Positions 53,159 through 61,515 are shown, counted from the first letter of the stretch. The stretch: 64,000 nt of DNA from Sulfurimonas sp. HSL1-2 (GCF_039645565.1 NZ_CP147914.1:1051573-1115572); one strand, 5' to 3'. Notes: generated by a model not told the origin, from the letters alone. Numbers and translations are program-made.

Positions 53159-53959
53159 CTAGGCGCAGTGCGTTTCCAAAAAGCGCAGCAGTGCGCTGTT
53201 GAACGCCTCGGGGTTCTCGAGGTTGCTCAGGTGCCCCGCACCCTCGATGATGACGAGTTCGGCATGCGGGAGGGCGTTGTGCATGTAGACGGAGGCTTCG
53301 GGCGGGGCGATCCTGTCCGCTTCGCCGACGAGGATAAGGACGGGGAGGGTAAGCTGGAAAAGCTTGCTGCAGGTTTCGTCGCGTTCGCGCATGGCGCGCA
53401 GGGAGCGGACGAGGGTGTGCGGGGGCGTTGAGATGATCATCTCCCTGACCGCATCCACCGTCCCGGGCTGCTGTTCAAAGGTCTGTTCGGCCAGGAGTTT
53501 GCCCAGCAGCCCCTCGGCAAAGGGGGCGACGCCGTCCGTTTCGATGGCATGGATGGCCCCCAGCCGCTTTGCACGTCCCTCGTCCGTATCGGCCGCGCAC
53601 TGCGTGTCGCAAAGCACGAGGGCGTGGAAACGTTCGGGATGCTCCTGCGCCGCTTTCAGGGCGACGTACCCGCCCATGGAGAGGGCGCAGAGTATCGCCT
53701 TGTCGATCCGGAGGGCGTCCATCAGTGAGAGCAGGTCCTGGACGAAAAGGGGGATGGAGAAGGGCTCCTCGCCGCTTTCGCTCTCCCCGTGCCCCCGCAG
53801 ATCGTAGGCGATGACGCGGCAGTGTTCCCGGCATGCTTCCATCTGCCGTTTCCACATGGAACGGTTGAGGGGAAAACCGTGCAGAAAGATCAGTGCGGGT
53901 TTGTCGATGGGCCCCAGGTCGTCATAGCTGATTTCGATACCGTTGACCGTCGTTGTCAT
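53159..53959 (-). CDS. alpha/beta-fold hydrolase
   Basis: 266 aa. LIFLHGFPLNRSMWKRQMEA is the oxyanion strand, ALSMGGYVAL the nucleophile elbow (GxSxG with Ser), ILVGEADRIAPPEA the Asp strand and EGAGHLSNLENPEAF the catalytic His. Closest in layout to PcaD/BioH-like esterases. Substrate unknown. AGGAG lies 5 bases upstream of the ATG at 53959; six more codons upstream are unlikely. Confidence 0.9.
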   Translation of the reverse strand: MTTTVNGIEISYDDLGPIDKPALIFLHGFPLNRSMWKRQMEACREHCRVIAYDLRGHGESESGEEPFSIPLFVQDLLSLMDALRIDKAILCALSMGGYVALKAAQEHPERFHALVLCDTQCAADTDEGRAKRLGAIHAIETDGVAPFAEGLLGKLLAEQTFEQQPGTVDAVREMIISTPPHTLVRSLRAMRERDETCSKLFQLTLPVLILVGEADRIAPPEASVYMHNALPHAELVIIEGAGHLSNLENPEAFNSALLRFLETHCA

Positions 53960-54084
53960 AGGAACTCCTTTTCGCACGCCGTTTTCTATATTCTAGCAGA
54001 AACTTCGCCTTCTTTCATAATAAATATTTATACTGTATTTGTGCCCGTTGTTGCATCTTTTCTGCTGAGCGCTGCCGGTGGTGT

Positions 54085-54090
54085 TATAAT
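54085..54090 (+). promoter_or_regulatory. -10 box for the 49-aa Cys-rich protein gene
   Basis: TATAAT 54 bases before the ATG at 54145. The leader of about 48 bases carries AAAGGAGAAGAGG as a strong ribosome site. Confidence 0.5.
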
Positions 54091-54144
54091 GGAACAGCGT
54101 GTGGAGAGGGGCGAAACGGGAGCGGTTCGTCAAAGGAGAAGAGG

Positions 54145-54294
54145 ATGAAAACGCTGTGCAAGATCAGGCTCGGCCCGGATGAAAAGCCGGATAAAAGTCT
54201 CCGGAAACTGCTGGCATCGCCGAAATACTACTGCCGTAAGTGTCTGCGGGCGGCGGCGGAGAAGGGTGCGCTCTGCAAGCCGGAGAAGCTGTGA
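54145..54294 (+). CDS. small Cys-containing basic protein (49 aa)
   Basis: Reads MKTLCKIRLGPDEKPDKSLR, KLLASPKYYCRKCLRAAAEK and GALCKPEKL. Four Cys (5, 30, 33, 44) including CRKC suggest a metal site. The ribosome-binding site is excellent and a TATAAT box lies upstream, so it is very probably expressed. No family recognised. Confidence 0.65.
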   Translation: MKTLCKIRLGPDEKPDKSLRKLLASPKYYCRKCLRAAAEKGALCKPEKL

Positions 54295-54318
54295 GCTCCG
54301 TTGCTGCGGAGGTGTGCT

Positions 54319-54828
54319 TCAAAGGTGTGCCGTCAGGCGGTCGATAATGGCGGTGAAGGATTGCGTCAGCAGCGCCGTATTATCGGCGGTCAGGACGGGG
54401 ACATGGAGAAAGAGACAGTGGTGTGCTCCCGCGGTACCCTGCACCCGCTCCAGGCAGCGGTAGTAGAGGGTGTTGCAGACGAAGTCCCCGGCGTCGTCAC
54501 TGAGGGCCGTCAGCGCCAGCCCGTCGGCGAGGCGGGAAAGATTGAGGTCGCTGTGCAGGACGCTTCCTTCCAGGAGAGCCTGCGTTTCCAGCTCGAGCCG
54601 GCTGCGCGTTTCGGCCATGCCGCAGCAGAGCAGCACCTTCGGCCGCAACCGCTCGAAGGCGTCCAGCACCATCCGGGGAGCAAGCTCAGGGTCGACGGGG
54701 AGATGGCGCAGGTAGTCGCAGGCGCCGCCTCTGGCATCGATGAAATGCTGCAGCAGGTCATCCGAGGCGTTGGAGGTATGGTGCGGCAGCCAGGGGGCGA
54801 AGGTGGTGATCAGTATGCTTTTTCTCAT
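54319..54828 (-). CDS. pyroglutamyl-peptidase I-like (C15 family) protein
   Basis: 169 aa, shorter than usual Pcp (about 200-215). ILITTFAPWLPHHTSNASDD replaces the ILVTGFEPFGG...NPS opening. The catalytic Cys is in DAGDFVCNTLYYRCLE and the His in LFLHVPVLT; a Glu in CCGMAETRSRLE completes the triad. It removes N-terminal pyroglutamate if active. The altered N-terminus may change specificity. I start at the ATG at 54828; the longer upstream frame lacks a site. Confidence 0.78.
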   Translation of the reverse strand: MRKSILITTFAPWLPHHTSNASDDLLQHFIDARGGACDYLRHLPVDPELAPRMVLDAFERLRPKVLLCCGMAETRSRLELETQALLEGSVLHSDLNLSRLADGLALTALSDDAGDFVCNTLYYRCLERVQGTAGAHHCLFLHVPVLTADNTALLTQSFTAIIDRLTAHL

Positions 54829-55005
54829 GGTCTGTTTGCAGCCTGTGTCGTTCTTTGGAACAGTATAGCGGGATTGGCCGCAGCGGGGAACCCCGGTCGT
54901 ATGCAACTTGCCTTTCCGCTGTTTAATAAACTGTTGGCGTGCCTTTATACGCTTTTAAATGTTGCAGGATTAAGATAATCATATCTTATTTGAGGAGTGT
55001 GTAAG

Positions 55006-55485
55006 ATGTATGCAAACGGTACGATTGTCGTCGTGGCGGACCTGGGACGGCTCAAGGCATACCGAGTCGTCGTCACGGAGGGAAATGACCCGCACGAAAC
55101 GATGCAGGTCAGTCATGCCAATCCGATGGATACGAAAACGACGGCGGTGCACCTGGAACTGCTGACCGAGCGGGACTACGTGGACGCACGTCACCCCGTT
55201 TCAGAGTCGATGAGCGACAAACCGGGACGGTTTGACGTTTCCACCGGTGAACCGCATAACATGCTGCTGGAAAAAGATCGCCGGGGACTCGAGGCGGTCG
55301 CCGATGATATCAACGCCCTGATCACGGACGCGGCACCTGAAACGTGGTGCCTCGCTTTCCCGAAGGAGACGAACGGCCAGTTGACGGCATTGCTTGATAC
55401 GCGTATCGTCGACACGCTTGCCTGCAATCTCGCGAAAAACCTTGCGCAGACACCTAAAGAGGAACTGCTCTCCCACTTCGCCTAA
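55006..55485 (+). CDS. host-attachment-family protein (PF10116-like)
   Basis: 159 aa: TIVVVADLGRLKAYRVVVTE at the start, an acidic middle, RDYVDARHPV..., EKDRRGLEAVADDINALITD and a final LAKNLAQTPKEELLSHF. This is the layout of the family named after a protein required for attachment to host cells, though most members are in free-living bacteria and the function is unclear. GAGGAG lies 8 bases before the ATG at 55006. The stop overlaps the convergent gene by 4 bases. Confidence 0.75.
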   Translation: MYANGTIVVVADLGRLKAYRVVVTEGNDPHETMQVSHANPMDTKTTAVHLELLTERDYVDARHPVSESMSDKPGRFDVSTGEPHNMLLEKDRRGLEAVADDINALITDAAPETWCLAFPKETNGQLTALLDTRIVDTLACNLAKNLAQTPKEELLSHFA

Positions 55486-55949
55486 CGGGGAGCTTCCCCG
55501 CCTTCACGAGCGTGATAGATTTCCATCGGCATGCCGATGGCGATGGGGTTGTGCAGCATGACGCTGCGTTTGGCGTCGCCGTCGGTAACGAAGAGATCGT
55601 AGGGGACGTAGAGAAGGCGGGCCGATATCTTCTTTTGTACCTGGGCCTTCTCTTCGAGGTGGATGCGGATCCCCTGGGGCGAGGGCGCGTTGTACTGCTC
55701 GGGGATGGTGACGCGCGCCACGAGGGCGACGGCGTCGATATCGCCCATCTTCACTTCGCCCCTGAGGCGTTCGAGCAGGGTTTCGTAGCACTGCTTCTCT
55801 TCCCCGTCGTCACAGGCCATATCGCGGACGGTGCCGTCCTGGATCAGCAGCTTGGCGAAAGGGACGAGGGGGCAGTCGTTTTCCAGGGCCAGCATGGCGT
55901 CGGCGACGCAGCGTTCCACCATCTCGAACAGTTTCTCTTCGTCGGTCAT
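55482..55949 (-). CDS. uncharacterised 155-aa protein
   Basis: A soluble alpha/beta protein: MTDEEKLFEMVERCVADAML, then ALVARVTIPEQYNAPSPQGI and a C-terminal half with KKISARLLYVPYDLF. No domain recognised. The frame is open upstream, but the ATG at 55949 overlaps the stop of the preceding gene (ATGA) and sets the start. The two genes form an operon. Confidence 0.65.
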   Translation of the reverse strand: MTDEEKLFEMVERCVADAMLALENDCPLVPFAKLLIQDGTVRDMACDDGEEKQCYETLLERLRGEVKMGDIDAVALVARVTIPEQYNAPSPQGIRIHLEEKAQVQKKISARLLYVPYDLFVTDGDAKRSVMLHNPIAIGMPMEIYHAREGGEAPR

Positions 55950-56251
55950 TTTTTTCCTTTCAGGGCCGCGTGCCCCTTGTACCATTTGCAGCGCTTTTTC
56001 TGCTTGATGGTATAGACGTTGTACTGAAACTTCTTGCCACAGTCGGAACAGGCAAAGACGGCACGGTTCTTTGCTTTCATATAGCGCACAAACAGGAAGT
56101 TGCCGACCTGGTCGCCTTCGCGGTAGACGGTTTTTTCCTTCTGCGAGGCCAGTGCGGCTGCCTGTTCGGCATCTTCGCGCTGCCGGCGCTGCCATAGCGG
56201 TTCGTCGTCCTCTTCAAAACGGCTGCTGTCGACACTGTAGTGCTCGGTCAT
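55946..56251 (-). CDS. uncharacterised zinc-finger-like protein (101 aa)
   Basis: An acidic N-terminal half (DSSRFEEDDEPLWQRRQRED) and a basic C-terminal half with FACSDCGKKFQYNVYTIKQK followed by KRCKWYKGHAA. The CxxCGKKF motif and the downstream Cys suggest a zinc-binding fold with RNA- or DNA-binding character. First gene of a two-gene operon. Function unknown. Confidence 0.65.
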   Translation of the reverse strand: MTEHYSVDSSRFEEDDEPLWQRRQREDAEQAAALASQKEKTVYREGDQVGNFLFVRYMKAKNRAVFACSDCGKKFQYNVYTIKQKKRCKWYKGHAALKGKK

Positions 56252-56432
56252 CGGTAGAACGCCTTGGCGGGGGCAGAAAAGACAGGGCTCGGGAAGTATG
56301 TAGACATGGAATCATTATATCCTATCCGGCACCACGGTTAAAACCGCCAAAATTTCGTCCGTGACCATACATTTTGTCCGTGGGTGTGTTATGATCTTGT
56401 TAATAGAAAAGTACTAACAAAAAGTGTTAACG

Positions 56433-57668
56433 ATGGAATATGAACTCAATATTCGCGAAGTCATCTATGCCCTCTCAGAAGCCCTCGACCTTGTCGGCAT
56501 CGACGATACGCGCCACGGCAAGCGGGTGGCCTTCATGGCGGCCGCCTGTGCGAAAGAGGCCGGTTTCGACGATGACTTTATCGATGAAATCATCAGTATC
56601 GGCATGCTGCATGACTGCGGCGTTTCAAAGACCGAAACGCACCGCAGCCTGGTGACACAGCTGGAGTGGAAGGATGAACAGTTTCACTGCGAACGCGGCG
56701 CCATCCTGCTGGGAAAGGTGAAGCTTTTCGCCCGCTTCTCCCAGCCGATCTATTATCACCATACCCATTGGGATATCCTGGAACACCTGCCGGTCGACGC
56801 GCGTGTCAAACAGATGGCGAACCTGATCTACCTCGCCGACCGGATCGATGCGCTGCGGGTACAGCTGGAGGGTTCCGACCTGGAGCGGAGTGACGAGATC
56901 GAGCGGATCATCCTGGAGCATAAAGGGAACTTTTTCTCCCCGGAACTGGTCGACGCATTTGTGGCCGCCGCACGCCGGAACTCATTCTGGTTCTACCTGG
57001 CGGACGAGCCGCTGGAGGAGCAGCTGCTCGAGTGGGTCGGTCGGGGAGAGATCCTGCATCTGCCCTTTACGGAAATAAGAGAGGTGGCCCAGATGTTTGC
57101 CGACATCGTCGACGCCAAAAGCCCCTTCACCTTCGAACACTCCTTCGGGGTGGCGGCACTCTCCAACTTCCTGGCCCGGGGGTTTGGGCTGGACGAACAT
57201 ACCCGCGAGACGGTGGAGATAGGGGCTCTGCTGCATGACCTCGGAAAACTGCGGGTCGATGATGACATCCTGAACAAGAAGGGTCGGCTCAACCACGGGG
57301 AGAAGATGCTCATGAACCGGCACGGGTTCGATTCGAACATGATCCTTCGGCGCATCCACGGTTTCCGGGAGATCGCCCGTATCGCTTCGCTGCACCACGA
57401 GATGCTTGACGGCAAAGGGTACCCCTACAGCCTTGAGAAGGAGGAGATCCCCCTCGAGGCACGGATTGTCACCGTGGCCGACATCTTCCAGGCCTTGGTA
57501 CAGACACGCCCTTACCGGGAAGCGATGGCGCCGGATGCGGCCTTCGCCATCCTGCAGGAGATGGCCGACGCCGGGAAGATCGACAAAGCCGTCGTGAAAA
57601 TGATCGGCGCGAACCTCGATCAGGCTTACCGGTTGGCAAAGTACAAGGAAAGGGCAGAAGCCGCCTGA
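56433..57668 (+). CDS. tandem HD / HD-GYP domain phosphodiesterase
   Basis: 411 aa, no transmembrane segment. The N-terminal domain has DTRHGKRVAFMAAACAKEAG and SIGMLHDCGVSKTE plus HHTHWD in place of the GYP loop. The C-terminal domain is a more typical HD-GYP: FEHSFGVAAL, GALLHDLGKLRVDDDILNK, HHEMLDGKGYPYSLEKEEIP and TVADIFQALVQTRPYR. HD-GYP enzymes hydrolyse cyclic di-GMP with a di-iron or tri-metal centre. The N-terminal copy is probably regulatory. The start at ATG 56433 is preceded by GTGTTAACG with no clear Shine-Dalgarno. Confidence 0.88.
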   Translation: MEYELNIREVIYALSEALDLVGIDDTRHGKRVAFMAAACAKEAGFDDDFIDEIISIGMLHDCGVSKTETHRSLVTQLEWKDEQFHCERGAILLGKVKLFARFSQPIYYHHTHWDILEHLPVDARVKQMANLIYLADRIDALRVQLEGSDLERSDEIERIILEHKGNFFSPELVDAFVAAARRNSFWFYLADEPLEEQLLEWVGRGEILHLPFTEIREVAQMFADIVDAKSPFTFEHSFGVAALSNFLARGFGLDEHTRETVEIGALLHDLGKLRVDDDILNKKGRLNHGEKMLMNRHGFDSNMILRRIHGFREIARIASLHHEMLDGKGYPYSLEKEEIPLEARIVTVADIFQALVQTRPYREAMAPDAAFAILQEMADAGKIDKAVVKMIGANLDQAYRLAKYKERAEAA

Positions 57669-57701
57669 GACACCTTTTAGGTACAGGAAAAGATCCGGGG
57701 T

Positions 57702-58181
57702 TTAGCCGCGAGCGGTCTGCTCCAGGAAATGGAGCATGTTGCGGTAGTGGTCGCCGTGCCAGTAGATGCGGCCGCATTCGGGGCACTGCCTGAAGGTGTC
57801 AAAGGTCTCGTAGACCTGTTCTGGCACGGCCTTACGGATGGCGGCGGCGCAGACGCGCACGAGCGGGGCATTGCAGACAAGGCAGCGCCGATGTGCATCA
57901 TCACCTACTTCCACCCCGAAATGCGCCGCCAGTTCGCATAGCTGGTCATGGAGTTCGACGGTGCCGAGCAGGTAAACCGCGACGTTTTTGCGTTGCGCCA
58001 TGGCGGCGTCCCGGGTAAGGATGGTGCGAGCCTCATCCCGGGCGATTTTGATCAGTTCGGTGTCAGGGATGGTCGGGAAGAAGAGGGTGTCATACCCCAT
58101 AAAGCGGAGGTATTTGGCGAGTCTGCCCAGGTGGCAGTCCGCGATAAAACGGAGTGTACCGTCTTGAAGCGCACTGCCCAT
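57702..58181 (-). CDS. Mut7-C RNase domain protein
   Basis: 159 aa. The PIN-like N-terminal part has FIADCHLGRLAKYLRFMGYD and ARTILTRDAAMAQRK with the acidic residues of the family. A zinc ribbon follows: CLVCNAPL and FRQCPECGRIYWHGDHY. Mut7-C proteins are predicted ribonucleases. The ATG at 58181 overlaps the stop of the upstream gene by one base (TGATG). Confidence 0.85.
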   Translation of the reverse strand: MGSALQDGTLRFIADCHLGRLAKYLRFMGYDTLFFPTIPDTELIKIARDEARTILTRDAAMAQRKNVAVYLLGTVELHDQLCELAAHFGVEVGDDAHRRCLVCNAPLVRVCAAAIRKAVPEQVYETFDTFRQCPECGRIYWHGDHYRNMLHFLEQTARG

Positions 58182-58429
58182 CAGGCTTCGGGGATGGACT
58201 CGCTGACGCTGCTCCAGTCGTCCAGGCTGGCAGGGACGTTGCCGTACTCGTTTTCCAGCCTGTCCCACTCGGGATAGTCGGTGTTGAACGCGGCGACGTC
58301 TTCGGCCGCTTTCTCTGGACTCTCGTACTCGCCGAGCATCTCCTCCTCGATCCAGAGCTCGTAGCGCTCGTGGCCGGCCTGGCGGATCTCGAAGGTCCCG
58401 ATGTCCGTGTTGAAAAGGTAGTTTCGCAT
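58181..58429 (-). CDS. small protein of an NTD-GTFEI family, copy 1
   Basis: 82 aa: MRNYLFNTDIGTFEIRQAGH, ERYELWIEEEMLGEYESPEK and AAEDVAAFNTDYPEWDRLEN. It is clearly paralogous to the gene at 61172 (NTDLGTFEI, YELWLEYEKLGEYA, AAEDVASFNT.. EWDNLE). Mostly beta with a helix; no named domain. AGGAGCAG lies upstream of the ATG. Co-transcribed with the Mut7-C gene downstream. Confidence 0.72.
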   Translation of the reverse strand: MRNYLFNTDIGTFEIRQAGHERYELWIEEEMLGEYESPEKAAEDVAAFNTDYPEWDRLENEYGNVPASLDDWSSVSESIPEA

Positions 58430-58458
58430 CTGCTCCTCCTTGGTGCCTATAATGAAGA

Positions 58459-58803
58459 TTATACCGTCATTACGGCCCAACTGTCATCTTTGAGACACTC
58501 CGTGAGCATCTCGCCGGTGTGGGTATTCTCGACCCCCAGCGCCGCAAGGGCATCCGTAACCGCATAATCCTCCGTGCAGACGATGCAGGCGCTCATGGTG
58601 ACGCCGCTCGCTTTCATCTGCTTCAGGCGTGCCTGAACCTCTTCATCGGCGGCGGCCAGCTTGATGGAGGGCCCCCAGATCATCAGGTGTGCCTCCTCCC
58701 AGTAGCCGCGCTCGAGAATGACGGAGCCGTAGAGCAGTGGAAGTTTCATGGCGACCTCTTTGTCGCCGTTCGTCCAGACGATCAGGAGTTTCGTTTTCGA
58801 CAT
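58459..58803 (-). CDS. DsrE-family protein
   Basis: 114 aa. LLIVWTNGDKEVAMKLPLLY and LMIWGPSIKLAAADEEVQAR give the DsrE Rossmann-like layout, with Cys residues in MSACIVCTEDYAV at the usual position of the sulfur-carrying cysteine. Members trimerise or hexamerise in sulfur trafficking. The gene leads a small minus-strand operon ending with Mut7-C. Confidence 0.83.
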   Translation of the reverse strand: MSKTKLLIVWTNGDKEVAMKLPLLYGSVILERGYWEEAHLMIWGPSIKLAAADEEVQARLKQMKASGVTMSACIVCTEDYAVTDALAALGVENTHTGEMLTECLKDDSWAVMTV

Positions 58804-58835
58804 TGTTTTTGCCTTTTTGGTAAAATTCTATCCTA

Positions 58836-59150
58836 ATGATCCGAGAAAAAATCGCAACCGCCGCTTACCGCCTGAAACACAATCCCGCCCTGCGCCGCAG
58901 TCTCGTGCAGATGAAGCCTAAAAAAACGGTGTGGGGCTTTTTGGGAATAGTACTCTTCTTTTTCGTCCCCGAGATCATCGCGTTTGTCTGGGGTGCCGAC
59001 ATCACCGCCTACGCCCACGCGAAGATGCTCGAGGTCCCCGCCGAACCGCTGGCCACCTGGTACGAGCTGCTGGTCATGCTCTTCGAGGAGGGCGGAAGCT
59101 GGGTGAACCTTGGTATCGGTTGCGCCTGCCTCGTCTGGCTCTTCCTGTAA
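58836..59150 (+). CDS. uncharacterised small membrane protein (104 aa)
   Basis: A basic N-terminus and two hydrophobic segments (about 33-53 and 84-104), the last running to the C-terminal end. No motif known. TAAAAT at 58821-58826 lies only 9 bases before the ATG, so the mRNA would have almost no leader. Followed by repeat units. Confidence 0.65.
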   Translation: MIREKIATAAYRLKHNPALRRSLVQMKPKKTVWGFLGIVLFFFVPEIIAFVWGADITAYAHAKMLEVPAEPLATWYELLVMLFEEGGSWVNLGIGCACLVWLFL

Positions 59151-59169
59151 AAAATAGCTACCTACATTA

Positions 59170-59478
59170 GCTTCGGTGCCCGAAGCGCATTAATCAATAG
59201 GCTCAGGGTCGTTAAGCGTGCCTTGAAAGCCGCTGCGGAGGCCCAAAGTCGGGAGCAGCGAGCGATTCGCGCAACGACGATTTTCTTTTGTTTCTTTTCT
59301 TTGTAAAAAGAAAAGATAGAGAAGAGTATTGTTTTGCCACTTTTTTAGAAAAAGTAGCGCAAAAAGCGGCCTTTCGCGAATCGCTCATCCCTCCCGGCTT
59401 TGTGCCTCCGGGATGGCTTACAAGGAGCGCTCAAGGCCAATTCTTGATTTCATTGAATGCGCTTCGGGTGACCGAAGC
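59170..59478 (+). repeat. foldback repeat, unit A (309 bases)
   Basis: Border hairpins GCTTCGG-TGC-CCGAAGC and GCTTCGG-GTGA-CCGAAGC. Inner pairs: GAGCGATTCGCG (59260-59271) with CGCGAATCGCTC (59375-59386), perfect over 12 bp. GGAGGCCCAAAGTCGGGAG pairs with CTCCCGGCTTTGTGCCTCC (mismatched at single positions), and CCTTGAAAGCC (59221-59231) with GGCTTACAAGG. Same orientation as the 36.8-kb array. No coding potential. Confidence 0.85.
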
Positions 59479-59494
59479 TAATAGGAAAGAAAGA

Positions 59495-59667
59495 GCTTCG
59501 ACAAGTCGAAGCGCATTAGATAAATTTGAACCTGTCGTTCTGCGCTCCTTGAAAGCCGTTGTGGAGGCATAAAGCCGGGAGCAACGTGCGATTCGCAGAA
59601 CGACGATTTTCTTTGGTTTCGTTTCTTTGTAAAAAGAAAGGAAAAGGAAGACTCTTTACCACTTTTT
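59495..59667 (+). repeat. foldback repeat, unit B (left half only)
   Basis: Starts after the same 16-base linker TAATAGGAAAGAAAGA as in the other array, with border hairpin GCTTCGA/TCGAAGC. It is nearly identical to unit 2 up to ACTTTTT at 59661-59667. There it is cut: selO ends at the same place and its stop codon uses the last T residues. Confidence 0.8.
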
Positions 59668-61117
59668 AAGAGGAACAAGAAAGTTTGAGGTTCTTGTGTT
59701 CGTTCGGCGTCGATTTGGCGTAACGCTCGAACTGCGGCAGTTCGTCGAAGGGGTTGCGGGCGATGGTCAGCAGATCGGCGACCCCGCTGTTGTCGAACCT
59801 CTCCGCTTTTGCAATCGCCTCCTGGAGCATATAGTTCTTCAGCACGTATTTCGGGTTGATCCGTAACATAGCGGCGTGGCGCTCCTCCATGATGCGATTT
59901 TCCTGCAGCAGCCGGGTGTCGTACTCCGCCAGCCATTCGCGGACGGGTTCGCGGTCGACACAGATATCGAGCAGCGCTCTGCCGTCGCCGTCGTAGCGGC
60001 TGAGGATGCGGAAAAAGAGGGTGTAGTCCGCCTGCGACTTCTGCAGGGCGGTGAGCATTTTCTTCAGCAGGATGATGTCATCTTCCTGCTGCGTTGCCAG
60101 TCCCATCTTGGCGCACATGATCCCGACGTAGGTCTCGGTGTAGACGGGGCCGTAATCTTCGAGCTTCTTCTCCATCCGTTCAACGGAGACGATGGGTGAG
60201 AGGGCGCGGGCGAGCATGGAGAGGTTCCAGGAGGCGACATGTGGCTGCTGCCCGAAGCCGTAGCGGCCGTGGGTGTCGGTGTGGTTGCAGATAAAGGAGA
60301 TGTCGTAGTTGTCGAGCATGGCGTAGGGGCCGTAGTCGATGGTGAGACCGCCCATGGACATGTTGTCCGTGTTCATGACGCCGTGGTTGAAACCGACGCT
60401 CTGCCACTGTGCAAGCAGACGGGCGGTACGGTCGACGACCTCGGCGAACATGAGGAAGTAGGCATCCTCTTCGCCCTGTAGGTGCGGGTAGCTCTCGGCG
60501 ATGACGTAGTCGGCCAGGGATTCGAGCATGTCTTGCTCCTCTTTGTAGTAGAAGTACTCGAAGGTACCGAAACGCACCCAGGTCGGCGACATCCGCAGCA
60601 CGATCGCCCCGCGCTCCAAGCGTTCGCGCACGACCTTCGTCTCCGAACCGATCAGCGCAAGCGCGCGGGTCGTCGGGATGCCGAGGTGGTGCAGCGCCTC
60701 GCTCATGAGGTACTCGCGTACGGAAGAGCGCAGAACGGCCCGCCCGTCGCCCATGCGCGAGTAGAGAGTCTCGCCGCTCCCTTTGAGCTGCAGGTTCCAC
60801 TCCCCGGTTTTACCGAGGTTGATGGCCCGCCCGTCACCCAGGCGGGGGACGAAATGACCGAACTGGTGGCCGGCGTAACACATGGAGAAGGGACGCGCGC
60901 CCTCCGGCAGGAAGGTGCCGTTGAGCAGCCCGACGAGTTTGTCATCCGATGCGGCGTCCGGGGAAAGGCCGATCAGCGCGGCCGCATCGGGGTTGAAACT
61001 GATGAGATAGGGGTTTTTCAGCGGGTCCGGTTCGGTGGGGTCGTAAAACAAGGGGTCGAGTGCAAGGTAGGGGGTGTCGAGTGTGAGTGCGTCCAAAGTC
61101 ATACGGACTTTGTACAT
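59666..61117 (-). CDS. selO: protein adenylyltransferase SelO (YdiU/UPF0061)
   Basis: 483 aa. A pseudokinase-fold enzyme that transfers AMP to protein hydroxyls. Seen are PFSMCYAGHQFGHFVPRLGD, GRAINLGKTGEWNLQLKGSG, RMGDGRAVLRSSVREYLMSE and NHGVMNTDNMSMGGLTIDYG with the Asn/Asp pair for metal. It ends in LSCSS, the conserved C-terminus of bacterial SelO, so it is complete although a repeat abuts its stop. An in-frame ATG at 61102 is an alternative start. Confidence 0.93.
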   Translation of the reverse strand: MYKVRMTLDALTLDTPYLALDPLFYDPTEPDPLKNPYLISFNPDAAALIGLSPDAASDDKLVGLLNGTFLPEGARPFSMCYAGHQFGHFVPRLGDGRAINLGKTGEWNLQLKGSGETLYSRMGDGRAVLRSSVREYLMSEALHHLGIPTTRALALIGSETKVVRERLERGAIVLRMSPTWVRFGTFEYFYYKEEQDMLESLADYVIAESYPHLQGEEDAYFLMFAEVVDRTARLLAQWQSVGFNHGVMNTDNMSMGGLTIDYGPYAMLDNYDISFICNHTDTHGRYGFGQQPHVASWNLSMLARALSPIVSVERMEKKLEDYGPVYTETYVGIMCAKMGLATQQEDDIILLKKMLTALQKSQADYTLFFRILSRYDGDGRALLDICVDREPVREWLAEYDTRLLQENRIMEERHAAMLRINPKYVLKNYMLQEAIAKAERFDNSGVADLLTIARNPFDELPQFERYAKSTPNEHKNLKLSCSS

Positions 61118-61171
61118 TTTATGTTCTAAAAGCGCAGTAACGTGCGGCGATCCGTTTTCGCCGCCTCTTTT

Positions 61172-61483
61172 TCATCCCTCTTCGCCGACGAGGTAGGGGT
61201 TGTTCAGTTCAGCGCGCCGGCGCAGGTCGACGGCGGATTGCACCGCCGTCTCTCCCACTTCCGTCCACGCTTCGATGCCGGCGGGAACCCGCACGGCTTC
61301 GCTCTCCAGGTTGTCCCATTCGATATGACCTGTATTGAATGATGCGACGTCTTCCGCCGCATCCCGCGCCGTCGCATATTCGCCGAGTTTCTCATACTCC
61401 AGCCAGAGTTCATACATGCGGTGGTGGCGGCTGTTCGTAATCTCGAACGTCCCCAGGTCTGTATTGAAGATATAAGTATGCAT
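61172..61483 (-). CDS. small protein of an NTD-GTFEI family, copy 2
   Basis: 103 aa: MHTYIFNTDLGTFEITNSRH, MYELWLEYEKLGEYATARDA and AEDVASFNTGHIEWDNLESE, paralogous to the 58181 gene over its first 80 residues with an extra charged tail. GAGGAG precedes the ATG. The paralogues lie 2.7 kb apart on the same strand. Function unknown. Confidence 0.72.
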   Translation of the reverse strand: MHTYIFNTDLGTFEITNSRHHRMYELWLEYEKLGEYATARDAAEDVASFNTGHIEWDNLESEAVRVPAGIEAWTEVGETAVQSAVDLRRRAELNNPYLVGEEG

Positions 61484-61515
61484 CTGTTCTCCTCTCTAAG
61501 AACGCATCATCCCTT

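Noticed and set aside
59666-59700. selO truncated by repeat insertion
   Set aside because: The protein ends in the family's normal CSS tail and all upstream motifs are present, so the gene is complete.
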